Source: an uncultured Bacilli bacterium (GTDB lineage: Bacteria > Bacillota_I > Bacilli_A > RF39 > UBA660). Taken from it: a stretch of 35,418 bases of DNA. This document shows positions 16,036 through 23,833 of the stretch, piece after piece. Position 1 is the stretch's first letter. Each line of letters begins with the position of its first letter. The notes below the pieces were generated by a model, which was given only the letters and a program-made list of their open reading frames with translations, was not told the origin of the DNA and ran no database searches. A program made the translations under genes and the position numbers. Location: contig CANRLQ010000001.1 in the NCBI GenBank assembly GCA_947631525.1, forward strand, positions 1 through 35,418, given 5' to 3'.

Positions 16036-16689
16036 CTATTTTAATTCATTTTTCTTATCATCTCTATATATAATTATACCACATACTACTATTATTAATG
16101 GTAAGATTATATAATAATATCTTTTATAACTATTTGTAATAATTTCAACCAATCTAGCCAATCCCTGTTTTTCAGCAACTGCTTCTTTTTCTTGTCTATT
16201 CTTTTCTAGTAAGTATTCATTTACTTTCTTTTTAAATTCAGCATCGGTAATGTTTAAATTTATCCATTTTCGACAATATTTATATTCTTGAATATCTTTA
16301 CATAATTCACTTTTATAGTATTTATTATAACTAGGTGTTTTAACATAAATAGTTCTTAACGAATCACTTATACAAACAAAACCTTTTGAATAAACTTCAT
16401 ATCGATACTCTTTGTTAGGTTTTAATCCTTTAACAGTAACATCTTTGTTTGAAGAATATATCTTACCATTTGAAGTATCTTTTATTAACAATTTTCCATT
16501 TAAATTAGTAAAAGTTATATCAAATGTAACATTATTATTAATTTCATTATAAGTATAACTATAAGCTACATTAGCAGATAATTTCTGAATTTCAGATATT
16601 TGTGAATCTAAACAATTTGCTGCTTTAATTTGATATGGAAAAAGTACTAATATAATTAATAGGAAAGAATTAACAAATATTCTTCTCAC
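16036..16689 (-). CDS. Small exported Ig/FnIII-like protein with a C-terminal membrane anchor, cassette B
   Basis: The start is taken as GTG at 16689, with GGAGGTG just upstream; the ATG at 16704 lies inside that ribosome site. This gives 217 residues: a signal peptide (FVNSFLLIILVLFPYQ), a single beta-sandwich-like domain (FDITFTNLNGKLLIKDTS, GLKPNKEYRYEVYSKGFVC), a helical region with YKSELCKDIQEYKYCRKW, then an acidic/basic stalk and a C-terminal helix (about 186-208) with a short charged tail. It is a clear paralogue of the cassette A protein (YNKYYKNELC). It may be a membrane-held partner of the giant protein encoded next. It has its own extended -10 promoter. No named family recognised. 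Confidence 0.6.
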   Translation of the reverse strand: MRRIFVNSFLLIILVLFPYQIKAANCLDSQISEIQKLSANVAYSYTYNEINNNVTFDITFTNLNGKLLIKDTSNGKIYSSNKDVTVKGLKPNKEYRYEVYSKGFVCISDSLRTIYVKTPSYNKYYKSELCKDIQEYKYCRKWINLNITDAEFKKKVNEYLLEKNRQEKEAVAEKQGLARLVEIITNSYKRYYYIILPLIIVVCGIIIYRDDKKNELK

Positions 16690-16721
16690 AAATTGCACCT
16701 CCATACTCTACCTTAATATAG

Positions 16722-16730
16722 ATTATAACA
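16722..16730 (-). promoter_or_regulatory. Extended -10 promoter for the last three genes of cassette B
   Basis: TGTTATAAT on the minus strand lies 33 bases ahead of the GTG at 16689. The same motif is at nearly the same distance in cassette A (23772-23780). No clear -35. It would drive the Ig-like gene, the giant gene and the 133-residue gene, and perhaps read on into cpaB. Confidence 0.5.
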
Positions 16731-16762
16731 TATTTTTAAAAGAAAAGAAACTAAAATTATAA

Positions 16763-18337
16763 TTATTTTAATTTATATCTGTAAATATTATTTCTAATAT
16801 TAAAAATTAAAGTAATGTTATTTGCTTTTTCTATTTCTTTATAAATTTCAAAATATAAATTTGAATCATTAACCATTTTAGGTTTAATAGGTTTGATTGT
16901 TTGATTCATAATTTTAGTTTCACCATTTATTGTATACTCTATACTACCATATTGATATACTAAATTTTCCAATTTTGAAAAGGTTAGCGGTAAATCTAAT
17001 GAATCAGAATCTACCTCACCATCTAATTTTAAGATTGTTTTTTCATAATTATCTGTATAACTTGGTACTAAATATTCATGTGAATTATAGATTATATTAT
17101 TTATATAATAATTATATCCAACATCCATTCTAGGTGAAATACCATATGAATCTATATATATTTTAAGATCTTTTACCAATTGATTATTTATTTCTAAAGT
17201 TTTACCAATACTTGATTCCTTTTTGTTATTAGAATTAAAGCTTTGAGGTTTAATTCTAATATTAATATAATTATTATTATAATTAGCAAATTTTAAAGTC
17301 ATCTTTTTATTTTTGTATTTTTTTGGTATTTCATATACAAGTAAATATTCGTTTTCTGTTTGACCTTTTATTTCTTCATTATTATAAGTATTTCCAATAT
17401 CAATCAAGTCTTTTTTATATTTTGTTGTATGAACAAAATTAATATCATTTACATTAAGAACAAATCGCTCAGTATTTAAACTACCTCTTTTATTACTATT
17501 GTTTTTTAATTTGAATTTAACGGTAACTATATAATTATCTGTTATTTTTCTATTTTTGTAATCAACATTTGTTATATAAACTTGTTGAGGTGTAAAATTA
17601 AGTAAATCACAATTAACCGATTCACCTAATTTATGAGCTCTATTTTTAACAAAGAAATTAAAATAGATAAAAATTGATAAAACAATTATGGTAAACAACA
17701 CAATAATATTGATAATAAGTTTATTTTCTTTATAAATATATTTAGCATTTCTAAGTTGTCTTTTTATATTTCTTTTTGTTTTATTTGAATCATAGTCTAA
17801 CTCAAATTCAAATTCTTCATTATCTTTTTCTGATATTTCAAAATTCATTTCTTTATCAAAGTCAAATTTTTTAACATCAAATCCTAATGCTCTTACTACA
17901 AAGAAAATAGAACTAATTGTTTGAAGAAGAAATAATACCAAACATATATCATCTATAATTTTTATAACTCTTATATCTACAACACCAATTTCAAGTGTTT
18001 TACATACAGAATATATATATAAATATATAAGTAAAATAAAAACATAAATTATTATATTGAAAATATAATATTTAATTGGTTTTTCTTTCCAATGTAACAA
18101 ATATATAATTATTGATATTAAGATTATTACAAATATAGGAATGATAAATATTAATGAATTAAATAATTGTTTAGTTAAATTAAATACTGATATAATTGAA
18201 CTAGATTGTAAATATTCATTAAAAAAATTTAAAATTGTATTTGTTTTTGTTAATAGATAAACGCTTAATATAGTAAGTATTAAATGAATTATTTTAAAAT
18301 ATTTTATTAAAAATTTATAAGGTTTTCTTAATACCAC
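16763..18337 (-). CDS. Polytopic membrane protein with an exported C-terminal domain, cassette B (524 residues)
   Basis: It has five hydrophobic helices (about 16-31, 62-81, 90-112, 130-150 and 209-229), an acidic cytoplasmic linker between the fourth and fifth (FDVKKFDFDKEM, then EEFEFELDYDS and a basic KRNIKRQLRN), and about 290 exported residues. These hold two beta-rich parts: one like a DUF4352-type Ig fold (NYIVTVKFKLKNNSNKRGS) and one with HEYLVPSYTDNYEKTILKL. It is a paralogue of the cassette A protein; the ALGFDVKKF and YLVPSYTDNYEKTI segments are almost identical. The start is GTG at 18337 after AGGAGGG. I do not recognise a named family. Position at the head of each cassette suggests a membrane base for the exported partners. 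Confidence 0.62.
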   Translation of the reverse strand: MVLRKPYKFLIKYFKIIHLILTILSVYLLTKTNTILNFFNEYLQSSSIISVFNLTKQLFNSLIFIIPIFVIILISIIIYLLHWKEKPIKYYIFNIIIYVFILLIYLYIYSVCKTLEIGVVDIRVIKIIDDICLVLFLLQTISSIFFVVRALGFDVKKFDFDKEMNFEISEKDNEEFEFELDYDSNKTKRNIKRQLRNAKYIYKENKLIINIIVLFTIIVLSIFIYFNFFVKNRAHKLGESVNCDLLNFTPQQVYITNVDYKNRKITDNYIVTVKFKLKNNSNKRGSLNTERFVLNVNDINFVHTTKYKKDLIDIGNTYNNEEIKGQTENEYLLVYEIPKKYKNKKMTLKFANYNNNYINIRIKPQSFNSNNKKESSIGKTLEINNQLVKDLKIYIDSYGISPRMDVGYNYYINNIIYNSHEYLVPSYTDNYEKTILKLDGEVDSDSLDLPLTFSKLENLVYQYGSIEYTINGETKIMNQTIKPIKPKMVNDSNLYFEIYKEIEKANNITLIFNIRNNIYRYKLK

Positions 18338-18563
18338 ACTATCCCTCCTAATTATAAATTATTATCTATTTTATCTAATTTATATATGTATTTGTTTCTT
18401 TTAAATTTTAATAAGTATTCCATTATATAATTTACGAATGAGTTTTTTCTAATATTGATACTTACATACTTTACTTGAAGTTTTTTAATATAACTTTGCC
18501 GACCCCTACTCTATTTACTATTATAAACTATTTAAAAAAAAAAGAAAAGTATTTTTTCTTTTT
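18338..18563 (-). promoter_or_regulatory. Leader region of cassette B (promoter candidate, open frame, no clear gene)
   Basis: This 226-base gap between the cassettes carries a TATAAT (18525-18520, minus strand) 183 bases before the cassette B start. Between lies a frame open for about 57 codons (from after a TAG at about 18530 to a TAA at about 18350) with its only ATG at 18423 (a 23-codon end, MEYLLKFKRNKYIYKLDK). A GC-rich patch, GGGGTCGGC on the minus strand (near 18498-18507), stands out in this AT-rich setting. It could be a 5' leader, a small peptide gene or the remnant of a lost gene; no ribosome site supports translation. Confidence 0.35.
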
Positions 18564-18564
18564 T
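18534..18564 (-). terminator. Terminator-like hairpin after cassette A
   Basis: On the minus strand an A-rich arm with one G (AAAAAAGAAAA) pairs with TTTTCTTTTTT across a 5-base loop and runs into more T residues. The stem is nearly all A-T, so it may be weak. It begins at the stop of the 133-residue gene and separates the two cassettes. Confidence 0.5.
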
Positions 18565-18965
18565 TAATAAGGAAGTTCTAAAATAGCATCTATTTTGTTA
18601 TCAATAGTAACTTCTACTATTTCATTAGCCGCATTAGTTGATTTTGTCGCTCTAACTTGCAAACTAACTTTAGGTGGATATTCACTAATATCATATATAT
18701 CAATATAGTAATCGTTAGATAAAGAAGCAACTTCTGAATATCTTCTAACAAAACTCTCAATAAATTTTTCTCTATTAATTTTAACATTTCCTGTATTTGT
18801 ATAATTAACTTTATCTATTGAATCATACATAGCTGCTTCAGTTATTTCTTTTATCAATGTATAATTTTGTTGATCAACATTTGTAACATTTTGAAAGAAA
18901 AATACAAACAATATGGAAATAATTCCTAGTATCAATATCATCGATCCCCAAAATGATTCTTTCAT
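18564..18965 (-). CDS. Pilin-like minor subunit of cassette A (133 residues)
   Basis: It is the same length as the cassette B protein and roughly 70% identical by eye. It has MKESFWGSMILILG at the start, one helix to about residue 25, QNVTNVDQQNY, then IDIYDISEYPPKVSL and TIDNKIDAILELPY. There are no Cys residues. The high similarity, compared with much lower similarity of the giant partners, suggests that this protein contacts a shared part of the machine while the giants diverged. It is encoded 14 bases after the giant gene with AAGGAGAG as ribosome site, and followed by a terminator-like hairpin. A pseudopilin role is inferred from its shape and neighbours. Confidence 0.62.
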   Translation of the reverse strand: MKESFWGSMILILGIISILFVFFFQNVTNVDQQNYTLIKEITEAAMYDSIDKVNYTNTGNVKINREKFIESFVRRYSEVASLSNDYYIDIYDISEYPPKVSLQVRATKSTNAANEIVEVTIDNKIDAILELPY

Positions 18966-18979
18966 TTACTCATCTCTCC

Positions 18980-21900
18980 TTAATTATAACAATTATAAAA
19001 ATCTTTTTCTTTAGATGTACTACTCAATCCATTACAATTACCATTTTTATTATTAAGATTTTTTGATAGTATATTGATTTTATAATCTGTTAATTCACCA
19101 TGTAACAATTTACTTATACAAGCTGAAGAATCACTACTATTTAAACATTTTAAGTCAAAATTATCATAACTATTCTTTTCATTGTATTTTCTTATTGTTT
19201 TTATATCTTTTGAAGTAAGTTTTATTGTATAAAGAGGATTTTTACTATAAATTTTGCTTCCTTTACTATTTCTAGAATTTAATATTTTTTCCTTTACATA
19301 TTGTGAATCCCAGTTACTTCCAGGATATCTTCCATACAAGCTTGTATTACTAAACTTATTTGTTTTTCCATTTGTTTGTAACATTCCAGGAAATGGATTA
19401 TCTAAATCAATTGTTCTAAAGACAATACTGCTATTATAATTTGTTGAACATATAGCAGGTTCACATTCTCTTAAAACTTTATATAGATTTGCTCTATCAA
19501 TCGAATTAATATTTTTAGCTAAATTATTATCAGGCATATATCCATAATTTCTAAGTTTATTTATAACACAAATTTTAGGGTCTCCTGTTAATATTTTGTC
19601 ATTTGGGCAAAAGAAATTAACATCGCAGAAAGTCAAATTTCCATCACAATATTTATATTTAATATTCAATCTATCAGTAGCAACTGCTTCATTTTCCCAT
19701 TTACAATCACCGATGCATGTATTTTCACAAACAGGAATTGTTATATCAGAATCACAATAAGTTGCCTGTAAATCTGCACAGCTTTTATCACTACAACTAA
19801 ATGGTAAAATTTTGTCATAGTTCTTAGTACCAGATGGACACTTACAAACATCGGTTGTTGTAATATATGGTGCTACTTCATAATTACATGTATAATTACC
19901 TTGATTTACAATATCACCAATAATATTTGATGTACCCAAGTTAAAAACCTTTAATTTTAATTCATAAATAGTTGGAAAATCATCAGTAGAAGTTGATATA
20001 ACACCTTTACCTCTATCAAAGGTATTTATGTTTGGATAAGTAAGTATTTCACCACTTATTCTATTATAATATCTATTTACATTTTCATTCAATTTATATG
20101 TTATAACTCTATTTACAGAAACATTTCTATCTGCTGTTGTAAAACCATTCCATCCATCTGTAAAATTAGTTAAATCTTTCGCAATATCCAAAGAACCTTT
20201 ATACCAATGTTTTGATTTTTCCTCATTTACTGTACTACCTGCTTCTATTTGAACCGAAGGATTTTGATTGTTATTGAAGAAATCGCTAGGAGTAAATTTA
20301 TAACTACGACAATCTCCATCAGCTGTACTTCCTTCTCTAATGATAATCTTACATTTTTCTTTTATATTTATTTGAAGTGGATATGTTCCATTTACTGTTG
20401 GCCATTCAAAATAATTTCCACGTGGTATTATTTTAGAAACATTACCTGGAAAACTTAGATTAACTGTCTCTAAACAATATATATCACAATTACCAATTGT
20501 TTTTACATGTCTACCATTATATTTTGATGAACCTTCCTCACATGTATTATCTTCCACTTTTACTGATTCTTCATTATATGAAGCTTCATTATTCTTATCA
20601 GTATTAACACAAACTAATGAATTTGTAAGTGACTTATTACTTAATTTAACATCAAAACAACTTATTGGGCAATATCTTTGCTTACATTCCAAACTTGCTT
20701 CATTTATATCTACAACATCATCATCTGTTGAAGCATTAAGCTTATTTTTTATACAATCTTGATAATCCTTATCAGTTCTTCTATGATATTTACCATAATC
20801 ATCAATCGTTGCACATGGTGCATAACAATTATCCACTTTACACATATCAAGTGCTAATTGTGGTTCTATACCTTTTTTAATATTATCTTTATAACAATCA
20901 CTTATATTAGTTTTATTATTTGGATCTGAAGCTACAGCTTCATCATTCATACCATAAACACAAGATTTACTTTCTGTACAAGTATCGGCTATACATATAT
21001 TCTTAGCATCATCAAAACTAGGTTCCTTAGAACAACATTGTCCATTTTTTGCCATAAATGCCCCTGTACATTTATTAGTATAGTTTTGATTAACTAGAAA
21101 GTATCCTCCTTTGCAAGATGGATTCCAATCCGCAGTTGTATCATTTATTGTACACTTAGTATTATTATCAGTCATATGATAACCAGCTGCACAATATAAT
21201 TTTGTATTATCATATGCATAACAATATGGATAAGCTCCATTTTTACCAACTGCATATCCTGGTGGACAAACAAATTGGTCAGTTCTATCCAGTATACATG
21301 TACGTGTCCCTGAGACAAAAGTATAACCTTGTGGACAATTAGGCTTTACCCTACAATAACCTGTATCTGAATTATATTCATATCCAGATGGGCATTTTCT
21401 TTTTGAAGCATTATCTTTATAACATGTTGTTCCACTTTTTTGCCATCCACTCGAGCAAGAATATGTACATGAAAGTTTAGTAGCATCCCAACTTGTTGAA
21501 TATGTTGTATGTGAACAACATCTATTATTAGAATTATCACCAGAATTATGACATAACTTTCTAGATACAGATCCCCCATTATATCCCGCTGCCGCACAAT
21601 TAGCATAAACTCCTGCTGAAACTGAATGATATGTTGTAGATGATGTTGTTTGATAACAGCTATTACCACTTTTGTTCCATCCACTTGCACATGAGCATGT
21701 TTGAGTAGCATTTTTTGTTTTTCTACAAGTTTTTGCAGAACTATTCCAAGAAAATCCATCACCATTACATGTTGGCTGTACTCTACACCAAGTATTATTG
21801 CTATTCCAGCTAGTTCCACTAGGACAAGTAGCTGTACTAGAATATCTACATGCTGTACCAAGATATTGACCACCACTATTACATGATACTAAATTATTTG

Positions 21901-22333
21901 TAATTAAACATGTCCCACCACCATTTACAGAAGCAAAAGAACCTGCACTACAATTTATATTAGTTTTACTTACACCAACACAAGTAGTTCCACTAAGTAC
22001 ATAAGCAGTTGATGGACAAAAATATTCTTTATCATACATAGTTACTGGTGGATTATTAAATTCTTCATCAACACAACTAGTTATATTTAATTCCGATTTT
22101 GTTTGTGTATCAGTACAAAATATTTGTGAAGTTTGTTCACATTCTTCAGAAGAGTCTCCTAACCATATTAGACCTACACCATAACCTTTACTGCTATCAA
22201 TCAAATTATCTAAAGAAGCAACCCCACTAACTGAACTTAAAGAAAATGAAGAAAATTGTGTTTTTTTAGAATCGTAATACATATAATGTGAAATAGCATC
22301 TACATTTAATTCAAAGTCACTTTCTTTCATCAA
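18980..22333 (-). CDS. Giant Cys-rich exported protein of cassette A, main part (1117-residue frame, upstream part out of frame)
   Basis: The first start codon is a TTG-ATG pair at 22333, but the frame is open to 22432 and reads GYNSSSNSEKKYYFGTPTEL upstream, with no ribosome site, so it is really the continuation of the 226-residue frame. Residues about 106-455 are a block of short Cys repeats (CASGWNKSGNSCY, CSSGWQKSGTTCY, CPSGYEYNSDTGYC). Then come three-Cys units, the shared GRHVKTIGNCDIYC ... PGNVSK ... FEWPTVN region, a Cys-rich part and the shared C-terminal domain (FRTIDLDNPFPGM, GRYPGSNW). No C-terminal anchor. It is a paralogue of the 1238-residue cassette B protein but lacks its coiled coil. 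A surface binding role is inferred from the repeats and location. Confidence 0.62.
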   Translation of the reverse strand: MMKESDFELNVDAISHYMYYDSKKTQFSSFSLSSVSGVASLDNLIDSSKGYGVGLIWLGDSSEECEQTSQIFCTDTQTKSELNITSCVDEEFNNPPVTMYDKEYFCPSTAYVLSGTTCVGVSKTNINCSAGSFASVNGGGTCLITNNLVSCNSGGQYLGTACRYSSTATCPSGTSWNSNNTWCRVQPTCNGDGFSWNSSAKTCRKTKNATQTCSCASGWNKSGNSCYQTTSSTTYHSVSAGVYANCAAAGYNGGSVSRKLCHNSGDNSNNRCCSHTTYSTSWDATKLSCTYSCSSGWQKSGTTCYKDNASKRKCPSGYEYNSDTGYCRVKPNCPQGYTFVSGTRTCILDRTDQFVCPPGYAVGKNGAYPYCYAYDNTKLYCAAGYHMTDNNTKCTINDTTADWNPSCKGGYFLVNQNYTNKCTGAFMAKNGQCCSKEPSFDDAKNICIADTCTESKSCVYGMNDEAVASDPNNKTNISDCYKDNIKKGIEPQLALDMCKVDNCYAPCATIDDYGKYHRRTDKDYQDCIKNKLNASTDDDVVDINEASLECKQRYCPISCFDVKLSNKSLTNSLVCVNTDKNNEASYNEESVKVEDNTCEEGSSKYNGRHVKTIGNCDIYCLETVNLSFPGNVSKIIPRGNYFEWPTVNGTYPLQINIKEKCKIIIREGSTADGDCRSYKFTPSDFFNNNQNPSVQIEAGSTVNEEKSKHWYKGSLDIAKDLTNFTDGWNGFTTADRNVSVNRVITYKLNENVNRYYNRISGEILTYPNINTFDRGKGVISTSTDDFPTIYELKLKVFNLGTSNIIGDIVNQGNYTCNYEVAPYITTTDVCKCPSGTKNYDKILPFSCSDKSCADLQATYCDSDITIPVCENTCIGDCKWENEAVATDRLNIKYKYCDGNLTFCDVNFFCPNDKILTGDPKICVINKLRNYGYMPDNNLAKNINSIDRANLYKVLRECEPAICSTNYNSSIVFRTIDLDNPFPGMLQTNGKTNKFSNTSLYGRYPGSNWDSQYVKEKILNSRNSKGSKIYSKNPLYTIKLTSKDIKTIRKYNEKNSYDNFDLKCLNSSDSSACISKLLHGELTDYKINILSKNLNNKNGNCNGLSSTSKEKDFYNCYN
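20969..22018 (-). repeat. Coding block of short Cys repeats in giant protein A
   Basis: About a dozen degenerate units of roughly 20-30 residues, each with the pattern C-x-x-G-[WY] ... G-x-x-C, follow one another. Clear ones include CPSGTSWNSNNTWC, CASGWNKSGNSC, CSSGWQKSGTTC, CPSGYEYNSDTGYC, CPQGYTFVSGTRTC and CAAGYHMTDNNTKC. The units are diverged at the DNA level, so this is an old expansion. The block has no counterpart in giant protein B. Confidence 0.6.
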
Positions 22334-22401
22334 ATAAGCTAATTCAGTTGGTGTACCAAAATAATATTTTTTTTCGGAATTAGAACTACTATTATATCCG
22401 A

Positions 22402-23082
22402 TTAAATTAATGGTTCTACTAATATATAATAATCATTTATACAATAATTAGATAAATCTCTATTAAAAGTTTGTTTTACATATAATTTTATACTGGTTTG
22501 ATTATAATTACCTTCTTTATCATAAACTATAGAATCAAAATATTTTATAACACTACTCCAATCTATAGAATTATTTTTATAATTTAAAGTAATACCTGTA
22601 GGTAATTTAGAAATATTATTATATGAATCTAATGCACTAACACCTTTTTCTTTATAACCATTAAAAATATTACTAGTATCTAATGTTAATTTTGATTTTT
22701 GACCAGATATATTATAATATACATTTTGAGTTTTTGATTTTTCATAATAATAATCCTGGCTATATCCAAATTGATTACCAAATGCTGAAACTAAACTTAC
22801 TCTAAATCCTAAAGCATTAACACTTTGTATCCACTCATTCGTTTTACTTGAATCCATATTAGTTACTGGGGAATTTGAAGTACCAATATTTAATTTATAT
22901 GGATCATTACTTTTTTCTGTCGATTCACTATCTTTTACATCATCTGATCTATTTGTTTCAGTCTTTTCTTCTCTATATAAAATTGAATCAATTTTATAAT
23001 TAGTACTTATATTGAAACTATATAAAGATATGACAAGAATAAAACAAAAATACAAAGTTAAGATTGTTAATAGTTTCTTCAT
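22402..23082 (-). CDS. Giant Cys-rich protein of cassette A, N-terminal part (226-residue frame)
   Basis: It has an N-terminal export signal (KKLLTILTLYFCFILVISLY), a Ser/Asp/Glu-rich stretch, then a beta-rich region that ends in YYILVEPLI at a TAA (22404-22402). The ending matches the YRIVIEPVV motif of giant protein B at the same place in the domain order, and the -1 frame over the following bases continues with LIGYN and KKYYFGTPTEL. One missing base near 22402-22415 therefore splits what should be one protein of about 1366 residues. The ATG has a perfect GGAGG site, nine bases after the preceding gene. As it stands, this part would be a short exported fragment. It could instead be a separate small exported protein, but the match with B argues against that. 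Confidence 0.6.
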   Translation of the reverse strand: MKKLLTILTLYFCFILVISLYSFNISTNYKIDSILYREEKTETNRSDDVKDSESTEKSNDPYKLNIGTSNSPVTNMDSSKTNEWIQSVNALGFRVSLVSAFGNQFGYSQDYYYEKSKTQNVYYNISGQKSKLTLDTSNIFNGYKEKGVSALDSYNNISKLPTGITLNYKNNSIDWSSVIKYFDSIVYDKEGNYNQTSIKLYVKQTFNRDLSNYCINDYYILVEPLI

Positions 23083-23091
23083 TGTTACCTC

Positions 23092-23739
23092 CTACAGAAT
23101 TCTATCTTTTTGATCAAGCTTATAAATAATAATAACTAAAGAAATTATAATAAATGGAAGAAAAATAAAATAATAACTAGTATAAATTTTTATTAAATAA
23201 TATCTAACTTTCTGTAATAATGTTTCTGTTTCTTCAGGTTGTTCTTCTATACTAGGTTTTATACTTTCTTTGTATTCATCAACTTGCTTTTCAAATTTGT
23301 CTAAACTGATATTAACTTCTTGCCATTTTTGACATAATTTATATTTTTCAATTCCATTACATAATTCATTTTTATAATATTTATTATAATTGGGAAATTT
23401 GACATGTATTGTTCTAACTTTTCTATCACTACATACATTTGAAGGATATACATTAAAAACATACTCCTTACCAGATTTAAAATTATTTATAGTTAAATTA
23501 TCTCCCTTATAATATAAATTTCCATCTGAAGTATTTTCTATAACAAACCTACCATATAAATTGTTAAATGTTATATTAAAAATAGCTGTATCATTACTTT
23601 CTTTATAAGTATAATAATAATTTATGTTATTTGATAATGTTACGTAATTATTAAGCATATCATCTGAACAATAAGCCTTTATCCTAGATGGAAATAAAAT
23701 AACTATCAACAAAAAGCTTAAAAAATATACTTTTTTCAT
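23092..23739 (-). CDS. Small exported Ig/FnIII-like protein with a C-terminal membrane anchor, cassette A
   Basis: The ATG at 23739 is preferred (GAAGGATTT upstream), not the GTG at 23763. This gives 215 residues: a signal peptide (KKVYFLSFLLIVILF), an Ig/FnIII-like domain (IFNITFNNLYGRFVIENTSD, SGKEYVFNVYPSNVC), a helical region with YKNELCNGIEKYKLCQKW, an acidic stalk (EEQPEETETLLQK) and a C-terminal helix (about 184-207) with a charged tail. It is a paralogue of the cassette B protein with the same Cys positions. The order in both cassettes is membrane protein, this protein, giant protein, pilin-like protein, so it probably works with the giant at the membrane. An extended -10 lies 33 bases upstream. 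Function unknown. Confidence 0.6.
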   Translation of the reverse strand: MKKVYFLSFLLIVILFPSRIKAYCSDDMLNNYVTLSNNINYYYTYKESNDTAIFNITFNNLYGRFVIENTSDGNLYYKGDNLTINNFKSGKEYVFNVYPSNVCSDRKVRTIHVKFPNYNKYYKNELCNGIEKYKLCQKWQEVNISLDKFEKQVDEYKESIKPSIEEQPEETETLLQKVRYYLIKIYTSYYFIFLPFIIISLVIIIYKLDQKDRIL

Positions 23740-23771
23740 TTTATCAAATCCTTCGTATCCCACTATAATTT

Positions 23772-23780
23772 ATTATAACA
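23772..23780 (-). promoter_or_regulatory. Extended -10 promoter inside cassette A
   Basis: TGTTATAAT on the minus strand, 33 bases ahead of the ATG at 23739 and just after the terminator of the membrane-protein gene. It would start a separate transcript for the Ig-like, giant and 133-residue genes of cassette A. Cassette B has the same motif at the same distance. Confidence 0.52.
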
Positions 23781-23788
23781 AAAAAGTA

Positions 23789-23829
23789 ATAAAAAAAAAA
23801 TACAATTTGGAGTTTAAATTGTATTTTTT
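23789..23829 (-). terminator. Terminator after the cassette A membrane-protein gene
   Basis: On the minus strand AAAATACAATTT pairs perfectly with AAATTGTATTTT across a 7-base loop, and a T run follows. The stem can extend two more A-T pairs. It begins five bases after the stop and has no match at the same place in cassette B, so the two cassettes may be expressed differently. Confidence 0.8.
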
Positions 23830-23833
23830 ACGT

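Noticed and set aside
21346..21876. A 176-residue minus-strand frame rich in Val, His, Ile and Gln inside giant protein A
   Set aside because: It is the alternative frame of the Cys-repeat region. Its composition is unlike a real protein and it has no ribosome site.
22395..22440. A classical -1 programmed frameshift in giant protein A
   Set aside because: No X-XXY-YYZ slippery heptamer in the right frame and no obvious stimulatory hairpin just downstream were seen. Mutation or sequence error is more likely.
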